Shown one piece after another: positions 35,707 through 44,465 of a stretch of DNA of 64,000 nt (within the stretch, counting starts at the first letter, position 1; every line of letters begins with the position of its first letter). A program made the position numbers and the translations under genes. A model generated the notes under the pieces. The model had not been told where the DNA came from and made no database searches. It saw nothing but the letters and a program-made list of their open reading frames with translations. Location: the NCBI GenBank assembly GCA_021155195.1, contig JAJNPV010000037.1:496001-560000 (forward strand), given 5' to 3'. The stretch is from Ohtaekwangia sp. Lineage in GTDB: Bacteria; Bacteroidota; Bacteroidia; Cytophagales; Cyclobacteriaceae.

Positions 35707-36291
35707 CTAAGCCAGTAACTTCTTATAGATTTCCAAACAAACCCAGGCATCGGTGGCCGCATAACTGATTTGCTTTTCATTTAGTGTTTCAGCTTCCCAG
35801 TTGCTGGTTTGTGCACTCTTAGAAATACGAAAGCCTAGCAGCAAAGCAGTTAATTTTTTTACGCTCTCTACCTGGAGTCCTGCTTGCTTACTCATTTCTG
35901 CCAACTCAACAAATCCAGCAGGTTTATAATGTTTTAATTTTTGTAACCCTTTAATATCATCGCGCAAAGCAACACCTGCTTTTAGAATGTTTTCATTTTC
36001 TAAAAAGCTAATGAGTGAATTATGCATGCCAGTTTGTTTGAGCCGAATTAAAAAGACAGAATCGGGAAGCGCAATTTGCATCAGCGATACGTGATTGTGG
36101 TGCCCACGCACAAATACAGGTTTGGTTTCTGTATCGAAGCCAACGATGGAATGCTTATTGATTTCCGCAAAGACACGCGGCAAGTTTTTCTCCTCGGAGA
36201 CTACTACAACCTTTCCTTCAAAGGCCCCCAAAGGAAGTTCGTTAATCTCTTCGTGGGTTATGGTTGTACGTTGGTTATTCTTTTGGGTCAT
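35707..36291 (-). CDS. 3'-5' exonuclease domain protein (RNase D-like, DEDDy)
   Basis: This 194-residue protein consists of one DEDDy exonuclease domain: GFDTETKPV supplies the DxE pair, ALRDDIKGL the middle aspartate, and SYAATDAWVCLEIY the YxxxD motif. It lacks the HRDC domains of full RNase D, as do many Bacteroidota homologues. DNA or RNA preference is unknown. Its start lies 17 bp inside the end of the NhaC gene, so the two are coupled. Confidence 0.92.
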   Translation of the reverse strand: MTQKNNQRTTITHEEINELPLGAFEGKVVVVSEEKNLPRVFAEINKHSIVGFDTETKPVFVRGHHNHVSLMQIALPDSVFLIRLKQTGMHNSLISFLENENILKAGVALRDDIKGLQKLKHYKPAGFVELAEMSKQAGLQVESVKKLTALLLGFRISKSAQTSNWEAETLNEKQISYAATDAWVCLEIYKKLLA

Positions 36292-37723
36292 CCAGCCTAC
36301 GAATCTTAAAGTTTAAATAGGCCTGCAAAATAGTCATGAGCGGACTGATAATACAGAAAAAAGTATACGGTGCGTACACCATGGTTGCCACACCCAGCAC
36401 ATTGGCCTGAGTAGCTCCGCAGGTGTTCCAAGGTATGAGTACAGAAGTTACTGTACCTGAATCTTCTAAAGTTCTACTCAGCACTTCAGGTTTTAATCCA
36501 CGCTTGCGATACGTATCTGCATACATGCGACCCGGAACGGCAATCGCCATATATTGATCGGAAGCAGTGAAATTAAAGAAGATGCATGTGGCAGCGGTAG
36601 AGGCAACCAACGACCCCGTTGAGTGTGCAAATTTTATAATTTGTTCAGCAATTACTTTTAACAATCCACATGATTCCATGACTCCACCAAAAATCATGGC
36701 GCATAGAATTAACCAAATCGTGTTCAACATACCACTCATGCCTTTCGCACTAAGCAATTCAGAAATCATGGGATCGCTGGTTTGAATGTTGATGGATGTT
36801 GTCATGGCGTTCATCACAGCAATGAATGAGGCTTTTACATAATCACCGTGCACGCCCGAAACTTGTTCAATGATTTGTGGTTGAAAAATAATAGCAGCAA
36901 TGCCACCTAATAATGCACCAATGAGTAGAGCAGGCAAAGCAGGCACCTTTTTTACAATCATTGCAATGACCAATATAGGCACAATAAAGAGTAACGGGTT
37001 CAAACTAAATTTATCTTCAAGGGCTAATAACACTGCAGAGCTATCAGCAGTGGCTTGGCTTGTATCCAAGGTAAATCCCCAGATAAAAAAGATGATGAGG
37101 GTGATGGCTAACGTTGGAAATGTGGTGATCGCCATGTATTTGATGTGCGTAAATAAATCAGTGCCGGCCATTGCGGGTGCCAGGTTGGTGGTATCTGAAA
37201 GGGGCGACATTTTATCGCCAAAGTAAGCGCCTGATATAATCGCCCCAGCAATTACGCCCTCTGAAATATCCATGGCTTTACCAATCCCCAACAGGGCAAT
37301 ACCTACCGTTGCCACGGTTGACCACGAGCTTCCGGTTGCGACCGAAACAATCGCACTGACGACACACGCAGCAAACAGGAAGATAGTAGGGTTCAAAATT
37401 TTTAATCCGTAATAAATCATGGCGGGAACTATGCCACTTAAAAGCCATGTGCCTGAAAGTGAACCAATGGCTAATAAAATAAGCATGGCCGCCATAGCGG
37501 AGCTAATGCTTTTTACAATACTGCCTTCAATTTCTTCCCAAGAATAACCTAACCTGAAAGAGATAATCCCGGCTATCCCTGATGCCAGCAGCAAGGCAAT
37601 TTGATTGGCACCCGAAATGGCATCTGAACCTAATACAAGCACATTAATAGTAAGGAGAGTAATTAATACAGCAATGGGAATAAGCGCAAGTAAAAGAGAA
37701 GGTTGCTTCTTGGTAAGATCCAT
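36275..37723 (-). CDS. Na+/H+ antiporter, NhaC family
   Basis: This 482-residue protein has about 12 membrane helices. Features of the NhaC family include SGAYFGDKMSPLSDTTNLAPA, ATGSSWSTVATVG and SGTVTSVLIPWNTCGA. It would exchange internal Na+ for external protons for pH or salt homeostasis, although some relatives are malate/lactate or other organic-ion antiporters. It is followed by the exonuclease gene with a 17-bp overlap. Confidence 0.92.
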   Translation of the reverse strand: MDLTKKQPSLLLALIPIAVLITLLTINVLVLGSDAISGANQIALLLASGIAGIISFRLGYSWEEIEGSIVKSISSAMAAMLILLAIGSLSGTWLLSGIVPAMIYYGLKILNPTIFLFAACVVSAIVSVATGSSWSTVATVGIALLGIGKAMDISEGVIAGAIISGAYFGDKMSPLSDTTNLAPAMAGTDLFTHIKYMAITTFPTLAITLIIFFIWGFTLDTSQATADSSAVLLALEDKFSLNPLLFIVPILVIAMIVKKVPALPALLIGALLGGIAAIIFQPQIIEQVSGVHGDYVKASFIAVMNAMTTSINIQTSDPMISELLSAKGMSGMLNTIWLILCAMIFGGVMESCGLLKVIAEQIIKFAHSTGSLVASTAATCIFFNFTASDQYMAIAVPGRMYADTYRKRGLKPEVLSRTLEDSGTVTSVLIPWNTCGATQANVLGVATMVYAPYTFFCIISPLMTILQAYLNFKIRRLDDPKE

Positions 37724-37762
37724 TAAGTCATATTTAAAAATTCAAGGTAAGAACCCAGATGG

Positions 37763-38887
37763 TTAGAAAGAAGAAGTTTTATAAATAACTCCCCGTCCTT
37801 TAAGATAATTAATTATAAAATTGAAATTCTCTTTATCCTCACCCAGATATTCAGGTGGGCTAATTCCTTTGCGGGAATAATTTCCATCGAGTACTAAGTT
37901 GGCAGCAGCTGTGCACGTGTAGCCTGTGGTGCGTGCCATTGATAAATTGCCGGTGGCTCGGTCGGTACGATCCAATAAATCGTATTGCAATTTTTTCTCT
38001 TGTCCATTTTCCTCTCCTGCAATTCGAATTCGCATCACTGTAAATTCTTCTTCACCAGGTTTCAGTTTCCATTTAGGGAAAAGAAGTTTAGCGGTGAGAT
38101 CAACGGGCTTCACTTTTACTCCATTTACATCAATCTCTTCATACGAAAAGAATCCGGACTCGCGCAGTACACGCAGGTACTCTGCACAGCCTGGATAGCG
38201 CAATGTTTTTTCAATCATGTCCGGAATGTGTGCCATTGTTTTTATTAATGAACGCAACCCATCCGAGTTCCATGACTCAAGAGTTCCTACTTCAGCGAAG
38301 TGAACCAACTCTGCATCCGATAGGGCTTCGCGCGTTACAATTTCCCCATGTTGAACATATCGGGCCGGACGGATATATTCTTGAATGACATCAATAGGCG
38401 AAAAGACGGCTTTGTATTCATACGGCCATTCACGCACAAGCGGCAAACCACCCACCAGACACTCGTACGAATTGATCCTCATCTTTTTGTTGTGATAGCC
38501 TAAAATGATATTTCCCATACCAGGAGCCACACCGCAATCCATTACAACAGTTATGTTATTTTTAATGGCCAACTCATCCAGCAAAAAAGGGTCTTCCGGG
38601 AAGAAAGAAATATCCACCATATTTTTGCCGGCTTCAATTACTGTCTGGCATGTTTCGAAACCCATAAAACCCGGCACTGCCCCAATTACTAAATCGAACG
38701 GGCGCATCAAGGATGAAAGGATTGTTTTGTTGCCGATGTCTGCTTTTTGAGTTTGGATGCCCAGACTTTTAAGTTCTGATAGTGCTTTTTCATTTATATC
38801 TACGGAAGTCACGTCATACTTTTTAGCTAAGTCGATGGCCATCGATTTACCTACTAATCCCGCACCCAGCACAATAATTTTTTTCAT
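37763..38887 (-). CDS. Saccharopine dehydrogenase family oxidoreductase
   Basis: This 374-residue protein has an N-terminal Rossmann domain with VLGAGLVGKSMAIDLA, DVTSVDIN as the second strand, and a C-terminal saccharopine dehydrogenase-like domain (about 125-350) with MDCGVAPGMGN and GGLPLVREWPYEYK. The fold is shared by saccharopine reductase, lysine 6-dehydrogenase and carboxynorspermidine dehydrogenase. The sequence looks closest to the lysine-dehydrogenase-like group, but the substrate is uncertain. It is divergent from the DUF4442 cassette, with a 57-bp spacer carrying a copy of the TTCGTAAATCGTACTT motif. Confidence 0.85.
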   Translation of the reverse strand: MKKIIVLGAGLVGKSMAIDLAKKYDVTSVDINEKALSELKSLGIQTQKADIGNKTILSSLMRPFDLVIGAVPGFMGFETCQTVIEAGKNMVDISFFPEDPFLLDELAIKNNITVVMDCGVAPGMGNIILGYHNKKMRINSYECLVGGLPLVREWPYEYKAVFSPIDVIQEYIRPARYVQHGEIVTREALSDAELVHFAEVGTLESWNSDGLRSLIKTMAHIPDMIEKTLRYPGCAEYLRVLRESGFFSYEEIDVNGVKVKPVDLTAKLLFPKWKLKPGEEEFTVMRIRIAGEENGQEKKLQYDLLDRTDRATGNLSMARTTGYTCTAAANLVLDGNYSRKGISPPEYLGEDKENFNFIINYLKGRGVIYKTSSF

Positions 38888-38906
38888 ATAGAATATGATT
38901 TAATAA

Positions 38907-38922
38907 TTCGTAAATCGTACTT
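38907..38922. repeat. Short dispersed intergenic motif, rearranged copy 2
   Basis: TTCGTAAATCGTACTT holds the two halves of GTACTTCGTAAAT in the reverse order. It lies between the divergent saccharopine dehydrogenase-like and DUF4442 genes. Confidence 0.4.
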
Positions 38923-38944
38923 CTTTAATTTGTACTTTAACTTC

Positions 38945-39454
38945 ATGTTTGATCCCGCCAAAATACTTGAAAAAGCAAAACATTCATCCTTTTATTTGAA
39001 AGTGTTGAATTGGTCGCTGAATCGAATGGTTCCGTTCAATAAACCGCACGGATTTCGCATTCTTAAAATAGAAGATTTCAAATTATCGGCACTTATGCCA
39101 TATAAAAGAAGAAACTTCAATCACATTCGGGGATTGCATGCGTGCGGCCTGGCTACTATTTCAGAATTCACCACTGGTTTTCTTTTGCTAAGTAGCCTTG
39201 ACATGAAGAAATATCGAATGATAATGCAGCGCCTTGAAATGAATTATCATTATCAAGGTAAAATGGATGCAGTGGCTGAGTTTGCCATTTCGAGGGAGTG
39301 GCTCCAAGAAAAAATAATTCAACCGCTGCAAATTCAGGAGACGGTTGTTGTGCCTTGTGAAGTCAAAATTCATGACATAAAAGGCAATCACCTCACCACA
39401 GGACTTGTATATTGGCAATTTAAGGATTGGGCTAAAGTAAAAACAAAGGCGTAG
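38945..39454 (+). CDS. DUF4442 hotdog-fold protein
   Basis: This 169-residue protein of the DUF4442 family is predicted to adopt a thioesterase-like hotdog fold. IRGLHACGLATISEFTTG is the central-helix region, with a histidine and glutamate where other hotdog enzymes place catalytic residues. MNYHYQGKMDAVAEF follows. The biological substrate is unknown. An in-frame TTG lies at 38930, but ATG at 38945 is preferred. The FemAB/GNAT-like gene begins 18 bp after its stop, suggesting joint transcription. Confidence 0.8.
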   Translation: MFDPAKILEKAKHSSFYLKVLNWSLNRMVPFNKPHGFRILKIEDFKLSALMPYKRRNFNHIRGLHACGLATISEFTTGFLLLSSLDMKKYRMIMQRLEMNYHYQGKMDAVAEFAISREWLQEKIIQPLQIQETVVVPCEVKIHDIKGNHLTTGLVYWQFKDWAKVKTKA

Positions 39455-39472
39455 TTGTAAGATTGGCTGTTC

Positions 39473-40402
39473 TTGAAATTTTCTCTCCATCATACTACTG
39501 ATTTAGGTTCGATCGGAAATCGTGCGACAATTTTTTTGTTTAACCTTCCATCTCATTTACAGCTTCAATCTACTACGGGTTGGCATGTATTTGAGTATCG
39601 GGAGGTGAAGACAACTAAAGTGAGTGCCCGTATTTCGTTTCATCTCAAAGCAAGTGAGGCATGGTGTCCATTGCGGGCGCCTTTCGGGAGCATTGAGTTG
39701 TACAGAAAATTGAATGACGATCAAGTTGCAGACTTTATTGTTCATGTTCAAAATTATCTAAGCAAGCTTGGCGCGAAAAAGATTGTGATTCGAAATGCAC
39801 CTGATTTATACAATGAAGAACAATCCAAACTGCTAAAACATGTACTCTTAAAATCGGGATTTGAGGTTTCCGAAGAAGTTTCAAGCATTATTCAGTTAGA
39901 TGCAAAATCATTTAGTCAAAAGATAAAAATCTCAGAGTTACAAAAGTTAAGGAAAGCAGCAAATGTTTTTAAGTTTTCGAAAGTGAATAAATCTGAGTTG
40001 AATAGCCTGTACCAATTCATCGCATCCTGCAGGGAAGAGAGACAACAATCTCTATCCATGACCCTGCCTGATTTAAAAAAATTAGTAGTTACCTTCCCCA
40101 ATCGACTGTTGTTTTTTAAAGTTGGAACACAAGACGAAACTTCAGCGGCAGCTATCGTAATTCGTGTGAGCAAAGATGTACTCTATACATTTTACTATGC
40201 TCATGCAAAAGTTCACAACCGCATCAGTCCGGTGGTTTTTTTGATTTCGGGAATCTATGACTTTGCCTTTCAGCATAAATATAAAATGATTGATTTGGGA
40301 ACGTCCATGATTAACGGGCATGTAAACAAATCATTACTACATTTTAAAAAAAGTATTGGGGGCGTTACTAATAAAAAACTAACGTTTGCAAAGTTGTTGT
40401 GA
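39473..40402 (+). CDS. GNAT/FemAB-like acyltransferase
   Basis: This 309-residue protein resembles the BioF2-like/FemAB double-GNAT group that transfers acyl or aminoacyl groups, often to cell-envelope sugars. Support comes from length and layout: two mixed alpha/beta halves (about 40-150 and 160-305), a FVHVQNYLSKLGAKKIVIRN segment, and a C-terminal YDFAFQHKYKMIDLGTSM...LHFKKSIGG region typical of the family. No diagnostic catalytic residue can be named. TTG at 39473 is the start, because no ATG is available in the N-terminal region. The stop and the next ATG overlap by one base (TGATG). Confidence 0.65.
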   Translation: MKFSLHHTTDLGSIGNRATIFLFNLPSHLQLQSTTGWHVFEYREVKTTKVSARISFHLKASEAWCPLRAPFGSIELYRKLNDDQVADFIVHVQNYLSKLGAKKIVIRNAPDLYNEEQSKLLKHVLLKSGFEVSEEVSSIIQLDAKSFSQKIKISELQKLRKAANVFKFSKVNKSELNSLYQFIASCREERQQSLSMTLPDLKKLVVTFPNRLLFFKVGTQDETSAAAIVIRVSKDVLYTFYYAHAKVHNRISPVVFLISGIYDFAFQHKYKMIDLGTSMINGHVNKSLLHFKKSIGGVTNKKLTFAKLL

Positions 40403-41256
40403 TGAACTCCCCGATTGTAACCATTATCTGTGTTTGCTATAACCAGGCAAAGTTTGTTGAGGAAGCCTTGGACTCTGCGGTTAGTCAAACCTATAAATCT
40501 ATTGAGTTAATTGTAATTGATGATGGCAGTACGGATGGCAGTGTAAAAGTAATTAGGAATTGGATCTCGAAACATCCTGAAACTACGTTGCTCATCAATA
40601 CAACTAATCTGGGATATTGTAAAACGTTTAACAAAGCATTTGGCATTTCCACGGGTTCATACTTTATTGATTTAGCTGCGGATGACATACTACTTCCGAA
40701 TCGAGTTGAAGAAGGATTAAAAGCACTAACCGATGCAGGCCGGGATTATGGAGTTACGTTTTCGGATGCAGAACACGTTGATGAGGAGGGCAATTTTCTT
40801 TGGCTTCATTCTAGAAAATACCCACATATAACCATACCGAGTGGAGATATTTATTGCAGTGTGATTGATCGGTATTTTATCTGTTCGCCTACTATGATGT
40901 TTAGCCGAGAAGTAGTTGAATATTTAAATGGTTATGATGACACACTGGCATTTGAAGATTTTGATTTTTGGGTTCGGGCTTCGCGTAAATTCAAATTTGT
41001 CTATTCACCCAAAGTTTTGCTGAAGAAACGTTCAGTCCCTAAATCCATGTCGAAGACTCAGTTTAGGCGTTCAAGTGCTCAACGCTGGTCAACTTTTAGA
41101 GTTTGCGAAAAAATAAAGACACTTAATAAAACACCCGAGGAGCATGCTGCCTTGAAGCGAAGACTGAGGTATGAAATAAAATTATCACTACGTATGGTTG
41201 ATTTGAGATTGGTGGGTGCATATTTTAAGTTGTTGCGCGAGATAAAACAATCTTGA
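40402..41256 (+). CDS. Family 2 glycosyltransferase
   Basis: The product is a 284-residue GT-A fold enzyme. ICVCYNQAKFVEEAL opens the nucleotide-binding half, followed by VIDDGSTDGS, and the DXD-like motif is in LAADDILLPNR. FEDFDFWVRAS supplies the catalytic-base region. There are no membrane segments, so it acts at the cytosolic face on a sugar-nucleotide donor. The acceptor is unknown. GTG at 40399 is an alternative start. It is the last gene of the DUF4442-GNAT-GT2 cassette and is convergent with rsgA. Confidence 0.92.
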   Translation: MNSPIVTIICVCYNQAKFVEEALDSAVSQTYKSIELIVIDDGSTDGSVKVIRNWISKHPETTLLINTTNLGYCKTFNKAFGISTGSYFIDLAADDILLPNRVEEGLKALTDAGRDYGVTFSDAEHVDEEGNFLWLHSRKYPHITIPSGDIYCSVIDRYFICSPTMMFSREVVEYLNGYDDTLAFEDFDFWVRASRKFKFVYSPKVLLKKRSVPKSMSKTQFRRSSAQRWSTFRVCEKIKTLNKTPEEHAALKRRLRYEIKLSLRMVDLRLVGAYFKLLREIKQS

Positions 41257-41293
41257 CTTTAAATCGCACTGGCCAAAGGCGCGTTGAAAAACA

Positions 41294-41309
41294 CTTAGCG
41301 CCTTCGCGT
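41294..41309 (-). repeat. Dispersed intergenic repeat ACGC(A/G)AAG(T/G)CGCTAAG, copy 1
   Basis: The minus strand reads ACGCGAAGGCGCTAAG, 14/16 identical to 43529-43544. GCGCCTT here (41298-41304) also pairs with AAGGCGC at 41276-41282, giving a 7-bp hairpin in the gap between the convergent GT2 and rsgA genes. Confidence 0.5.
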
Positions 41310-41324
41310 CTTGCTGTAAGTTGC

Positions 41325-42242
41325 CTACTTCCGATTATCTTCACCCAGCACCATACTCAAATAACTATCATATCGACTTGGCGCGATGAGATTTTGTTCG
41401 AATGCATCTTTTACAGCGCACTTTGGTTCGTTGATGTGTAAACAACGCGCACCAAATTTACAATCGAGTCGTAGCTCGCGCATCTCAGGAAAGTAATCGG
41501 AGATTTCTTGCTGATCCATATTCACTAATCCCCATTCTTTAATTCCCGGTGTATCGATGATAAAAGTAGTTGGGTTTACCTGTAGCATTTCGGCAAAGGT
41601 TGTGGTGTGTGTTCCTTTTTCTGAATAGCCAGAAATGGCTCCCGTACTTTGCTTGAAATCAGGGGACAATCTATTAAGCAATGTTGATTTACCAACACCT
41701 GAGTGACCTGCAATCAAGGTTACTTTATTTGCTAAAATATTTTCGACTAATACAAGGCTCTCGTCATGTTGTGCTGAGATTGCCAGAGCATTTACTCCAA
41801 GGGACTGGTACAAATCAATTATTGACTCTTGCTCTTCAATTTCTTCAACACTCAAAAGATCTTTTTTATTAAAAAGAATAATTTGTGGAATCCGAAAGGA
41901 TTCAGCCGAAACCAGTACCCGATCAATAAACCCTAATGAAGTGCGCGGTTGTTTTACTGTGGCAACTATTAACATTTGATCAATATTGGCAGCGAGCACA
42001 CTCGAATGACCTGCTCTTTTTACAGACTGACGTAGCATGTGATTATCGCGTGGAAGAATTTTGAAAATGATTCCTTCCTTGTCCTCAAGATCAAATTCAA
42101 CTCGATCTCCCACGGCAATGGGATTACTCTCTTTATATTCTTCAAGTCGCAATTTTCCACGTACGCGGCACGCATATTTTTTTTGATCCTCACCGGCAAC
42201 TTCATACCATGAACCAGTGGATTTTAACACGCGGCCAATCAT
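41325..42242 (-). CDS. rsgA: Ribosome small-subunit-dependent GTPase A
   Basis: This circularly permuted GTPase assists late 30S assembly. The OB-fold N-terminus (about 1-65) is followed by the G motifs in permuted order: NKKD (125-128), GHSGVGKS (179-186) and DTPG (230-233). The C-terminal zinc finger has C-x6-C-x-H-x5-C, in CKFGARCLHINEPKC. The 305-residue length is standard. ATG overlaps the kdtA stop by 4 bp, so the two are coupled. Confidence 0.96.
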   Translation of the reverse strand: MIGRVLKSTGSWYEVAGEDQKKYACRVRGKLRLEEYKESNPIAVGDRVEFDLEDKEGIIFKILPRDNHMLRQSVKRAGHSSVLAANIDQMLIVATVKQPRTSLGFIDRVLVSAESFRIPQIILFNKKDLLSVEEIEEQESIIDLYQSLGVNALAISAQHDESLVLVENILANKVTLIAGHSGVGKSTLLNRLSPDFKQSTGAISGYSEKGTHTTTFAEMLQVNPTTFIIDTPGIKEWGLVNMDQQEISDYFPEMRELRLDCKFGARCLHINEPKCAVKDAFEQNLIAPSRYDSYLSMVLGEDNRK

Positions 42243-43483
42243 GCAGGAAGTAGATTGATGCAGTACTTCATAATCTTTTCAGTAGCCCCCAGGTTCTCAT
42301 TCACGTAAGACTTGGTTACTTCACAGGCTAGCAAAAAATTTTCGGGGCGGCTCGTCATCATTTCATAGGTTGTTTTGAGTTCGGAATAATCGCCTATCGA
42401 AAAAGCGCCTCCACGCATAATGAGTTCGTTGGCTTCTTGAAATTTTTGATAGTTCTTATTTCCAAAAAAGATTGGAACACCATAACAAGCAGCTTCCAGA
42501 ATATTGTGAAGTCCTTTTCCAAATGCACCGCCAACATAGGCGAATTCCCCATAGCGATACAAGCTTGAAAGCATGCCTACGTTATCAATAATCAGAACAT
42601 CATACGAATTTAAATGTTGCCCCGATTTTGAATACCGAACACTCTTTACGCTAACGGAGATTTCGATCTCATTCAAAAATTTATCACTGATTTCGTGCGG
42701 AGCAATAATAAACTTCAACAGATTTTTATTCTCATTAATGAAAGGTGCAAGTACCTCAAGGTCTTCGGGCCACAAACTGCCAATCACAAATACTTTATCA
42801 TCACCTTTAAATTGTTGAGCAAGTTCAATGTCAATGGCATTGGTAGTAATGTCGTGTACGCGATCAAAGCGAGTATCGCCAACAAGGTGAGTATTCTCAA
42901 ACCCTATTTGTTTGAGCAACTCAATAGACTGAGTTGTTTGGACAAAAAAATGATCGAAATTTCGAAGTATCCTTCGAAAGAATGAGCCATACCATTTAAA
43001 GAAGGATTGCTCGGGTCGGAATATGCAGGAAGCGGAAATCAAAGGAATCGATTTTATTTTAAGTTCAGCAGAATAAAAATACCAGAACTCGTACTTGATA
43101 AAAATTGCAAGTGTGGGTTTAGTGATTTCAACAAAGCGTTTTGCATTGCTCGCAGTATCCCATGGTAAATAGAAAACATAATCAGCGCCCCCATAATTCT
43201 TTCGTACTTCATACCCTGATGGTGAGAAGAAAGTGAGAAGAATTTTATAGGAAGGATGTTGTTTTTTAAAGGCTTCCATGATGGGACGGCCTTGCTCAAA
43301 CTCGCCCAGCGAGGCGCAATGCACCCAAACAACAGGTTGTGAGTTTTCAGCAAAGGCATTCTCCAGTTTATTAAAAATTTCTTTTCGTCCGCCAACAAAG
43401 AGGTTGGCCTTAGCATGGAACAACGCTGCTAAGGAATATAGCAAGCGGATAAAAAAAATAGATATGATATATAAAAATTTCAA
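42239..43483 (-). CDS. waaA: 3-deoxy-D-manno-octulosonic acid (Kdo) transferase
   Basis: This 414-residue GT-B enzyme (WaaA/KdtA) attaches Kdo to lipid A precursor at the inner face of the cytoplasmic membrane. The N-terminal hydrophobic anchor covers residues 1-20. VWVHCASLGEFEQGRPIMEAF is the classic motif with the proposed catalytic glutamate, and AYVGGAFGKGLHNILEA binds CMP-Kdo. Its presence shows an LPS-bearing outer membrane. It is co-transcribed with rsgA. Confidence 0.95.
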   Translation of the reverse strand: MKFLYIISIFFIRLLYSLAALFHAKANLFVGGRKEIFNKLENAFAENSQPVVWVHCASLGEFEQGRPIMEAFKKQHPSYKILLTFFSPSGYEVRKNYGGADYVFYLPWDTASNAKRFVEITKPTLAIFIKYEFWYFYSAELKIKSIPLISASCIFRPEQSFFKWYGSFFRRILRNFDHFFVQTTQSIELLKQIGFENTHLVGDTRFDRVHDITTNAIDIELAQQFKGDDKVFVIGSLWPEDLEVLAPFINENKNLLKFIIAPHEISDKFLNEIEISVSVKSVRYSKSGQHLNSYDVLIIDNVGMLSSLYRYGEFAYVGGAFGKGLHNILEAACYGVPIFFGNKNYQKFQEANELIMRGGAFSIGDYSELKTTYEMMTSRPENFLLACEVTKSYVNENLGATEKIMKYCINLLPA

Positions 43484-43519
43484 GTTGAAGTTTGTTCGTG
43501 TTTGGTTTTAAAAGATTTA

Positions 43520-43556
43520 TTTCTTTGCACGCAAAGTCGCTAAGCTCGCAAAGAAA
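43520..43556. repeat. Palindromic intergenic repeat, copy 2 of the ACGCAAAG...CGCTAAG family
   Basis: Arms TTTCTTTGC (43520-43528) and GCAAAGAAA (43548-43556) form a 9-bp stem, with ACGCAAAGTCGCTAAG (43529-43544) in the loop. The core matches 41294-41309 at 14 of 16 positions. It lies upstream of kdtA and downstream of the enoyl-CoA hydratase gene, both on the minus strand. Confidence 0.6.
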
Positions 43557-43566
43557 AATCAAAATT

Positions 43567-43579
43567 GTACTTCGTAAAT
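43567..43579. repeat. Short dispersed intergenic motif GTACTTCGTAAAT, copy 3
   Basis: This is an exact match to 3015-3027, with an extra TTCGTACTT at 43585-43593. It lies in the same gap as the palindromic repeat at 43520-43556. Confidence 0.5.
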
Positions 43580-43599
43580 TTCCATTCGTACTTATAAAA

Positions 43600-44373
43600 T
43601 TATTTGCCTTTAAATTCTGGTTTTCTTTTTTCCATAAAAGCGTTCATTCCTTCTTTTTGATCTTCCGATGAAAACGTTAGATAGAAATTTTTTCGCTCAA
43701 GAGTAAGTCCTTCGTCTAAATGTGTTTCAAAGGAACGATTAATGGATTCTTTGGCCAGTTGAACTGCGACTGGAGAAAGCTGAGCTATTTCTTTGGCCAA
43801 CTGAAAGGCTTCATATAAGTACATCTCTTTGGGTACTACTTTATTCACCAACCCATAAAAGTGCGCTTCTTCAGCTGATAGAAATCTTCCCGTAAGGATA
43901 AGCTCCATCGCTTTTGCTTTACCGATAGCTTTGGTTAATCGTTGTGTTCCACCGGCTCCGGGTATCGTTCCCAGTTTTATTTCAGGCTGACCAAACTTTG
44001 CCGTTTCAGAAGCAATCACCATATCGCAGGTCATTACAAACTCACATCCACCACCCAAAGCAAAACCCGAGACAGCTGCAATGATTGGTTTCTTCGTTTT
44101 GCGAATTTGGTCCCATGTAGTAAACTGATCAATCATTAGCATTTCAATGGCTGTTTTATCAGCCATCTGTTTTATATCGGCACCCGCGGCAAAAGCTTGT
44201 TCGTTACCAGTAATAATAATTACGCGAACGTTATCATTTTTATCTAATTGTTGGAGGGCATCGCGCACTTCTTCCATCAACTGACGGTTCAAGGCATTAA
44301 GTTCTTTAGGTCGGTTTAATTCGATGAGGGCAACCTGAGGTTCTTTCTGCTCTGTTACTTTTATAAATTCCAT
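43600..44373 (-). CDS. Enoyl-CoA hydratase/isomerase family protein
   Basis: This 257-residue crotonase-fold enzyme hydrates 2-enoyl-CoA in fatty-acid beta-oxidation. The oxyanion-hole segments are AFAAGADIKQM (about 60-70) and FALGGGCEFVMTCDMVIA, with the first catalytic glutamate in GGCE. The second is in GTIPGAGGTQRL, where this subgroup usually has PELGLIPGAGGTQRL. It appears to be monocistronic with its own -7 box. Confidence 0.93.
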   Translation of the reverse strand: MEFIKVTEQKEPQVALIELNRPKELNALNRQLMEEVRDALQQLDKNDNVRVIIITGNEQAFAAGADIKQMADKTAIEMLMIDQFTTWDQIRKTKKPIIAAVSGFALGGGCEFVMTCDMVIASETAKFGQPEIKLGTIPGAGGTQRLTKAIGKAKAMELILTGRFLSAEEAHFYGLVNKVVPKEMYLYEAFQLAKEIAQLSPVAVQLAKESINRSFETHLDEGLTLERKNFYLTFSSEDQKEGMNAFMEKRKPEFKGK

Positions 44374-44390
44374 AGTGAAAAGACTTTTGG

Positions 44391-44398
44391 CAAAGCTA
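44391..44398 (-). promoter_or_regulatory. Putative -7 box (TAGCTTTG) for the enoyl-CoA hydratase gene
   Basis: The minus strand reads TAGCTTTG, an exact TAnnTTTG match that ends 18 bp before the start codon. No clear -33 TTTG is seen. Confidence 0.4.
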
Positions 44399-44465
44399 AA
44401 GATTTATAATGTGGTGATGTGTAAAAAGATTCCTGAGAATTTCGTTCAATTAACGAGGCATCTCA

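Noticed and set aside
36900..37226. 108-codon plus-strand frame opposite the NhaC gene
   Set aside because: It is a shadow of a membrane protein gene on the other strand; hydrophobic codons read in antisense often stay open.
41253..41441. Small plus-strand open frame after the GT2 gene
   Set aside because: It spans the convergent gap and the antisense of rsgA, and its peptide has no family resemblance.
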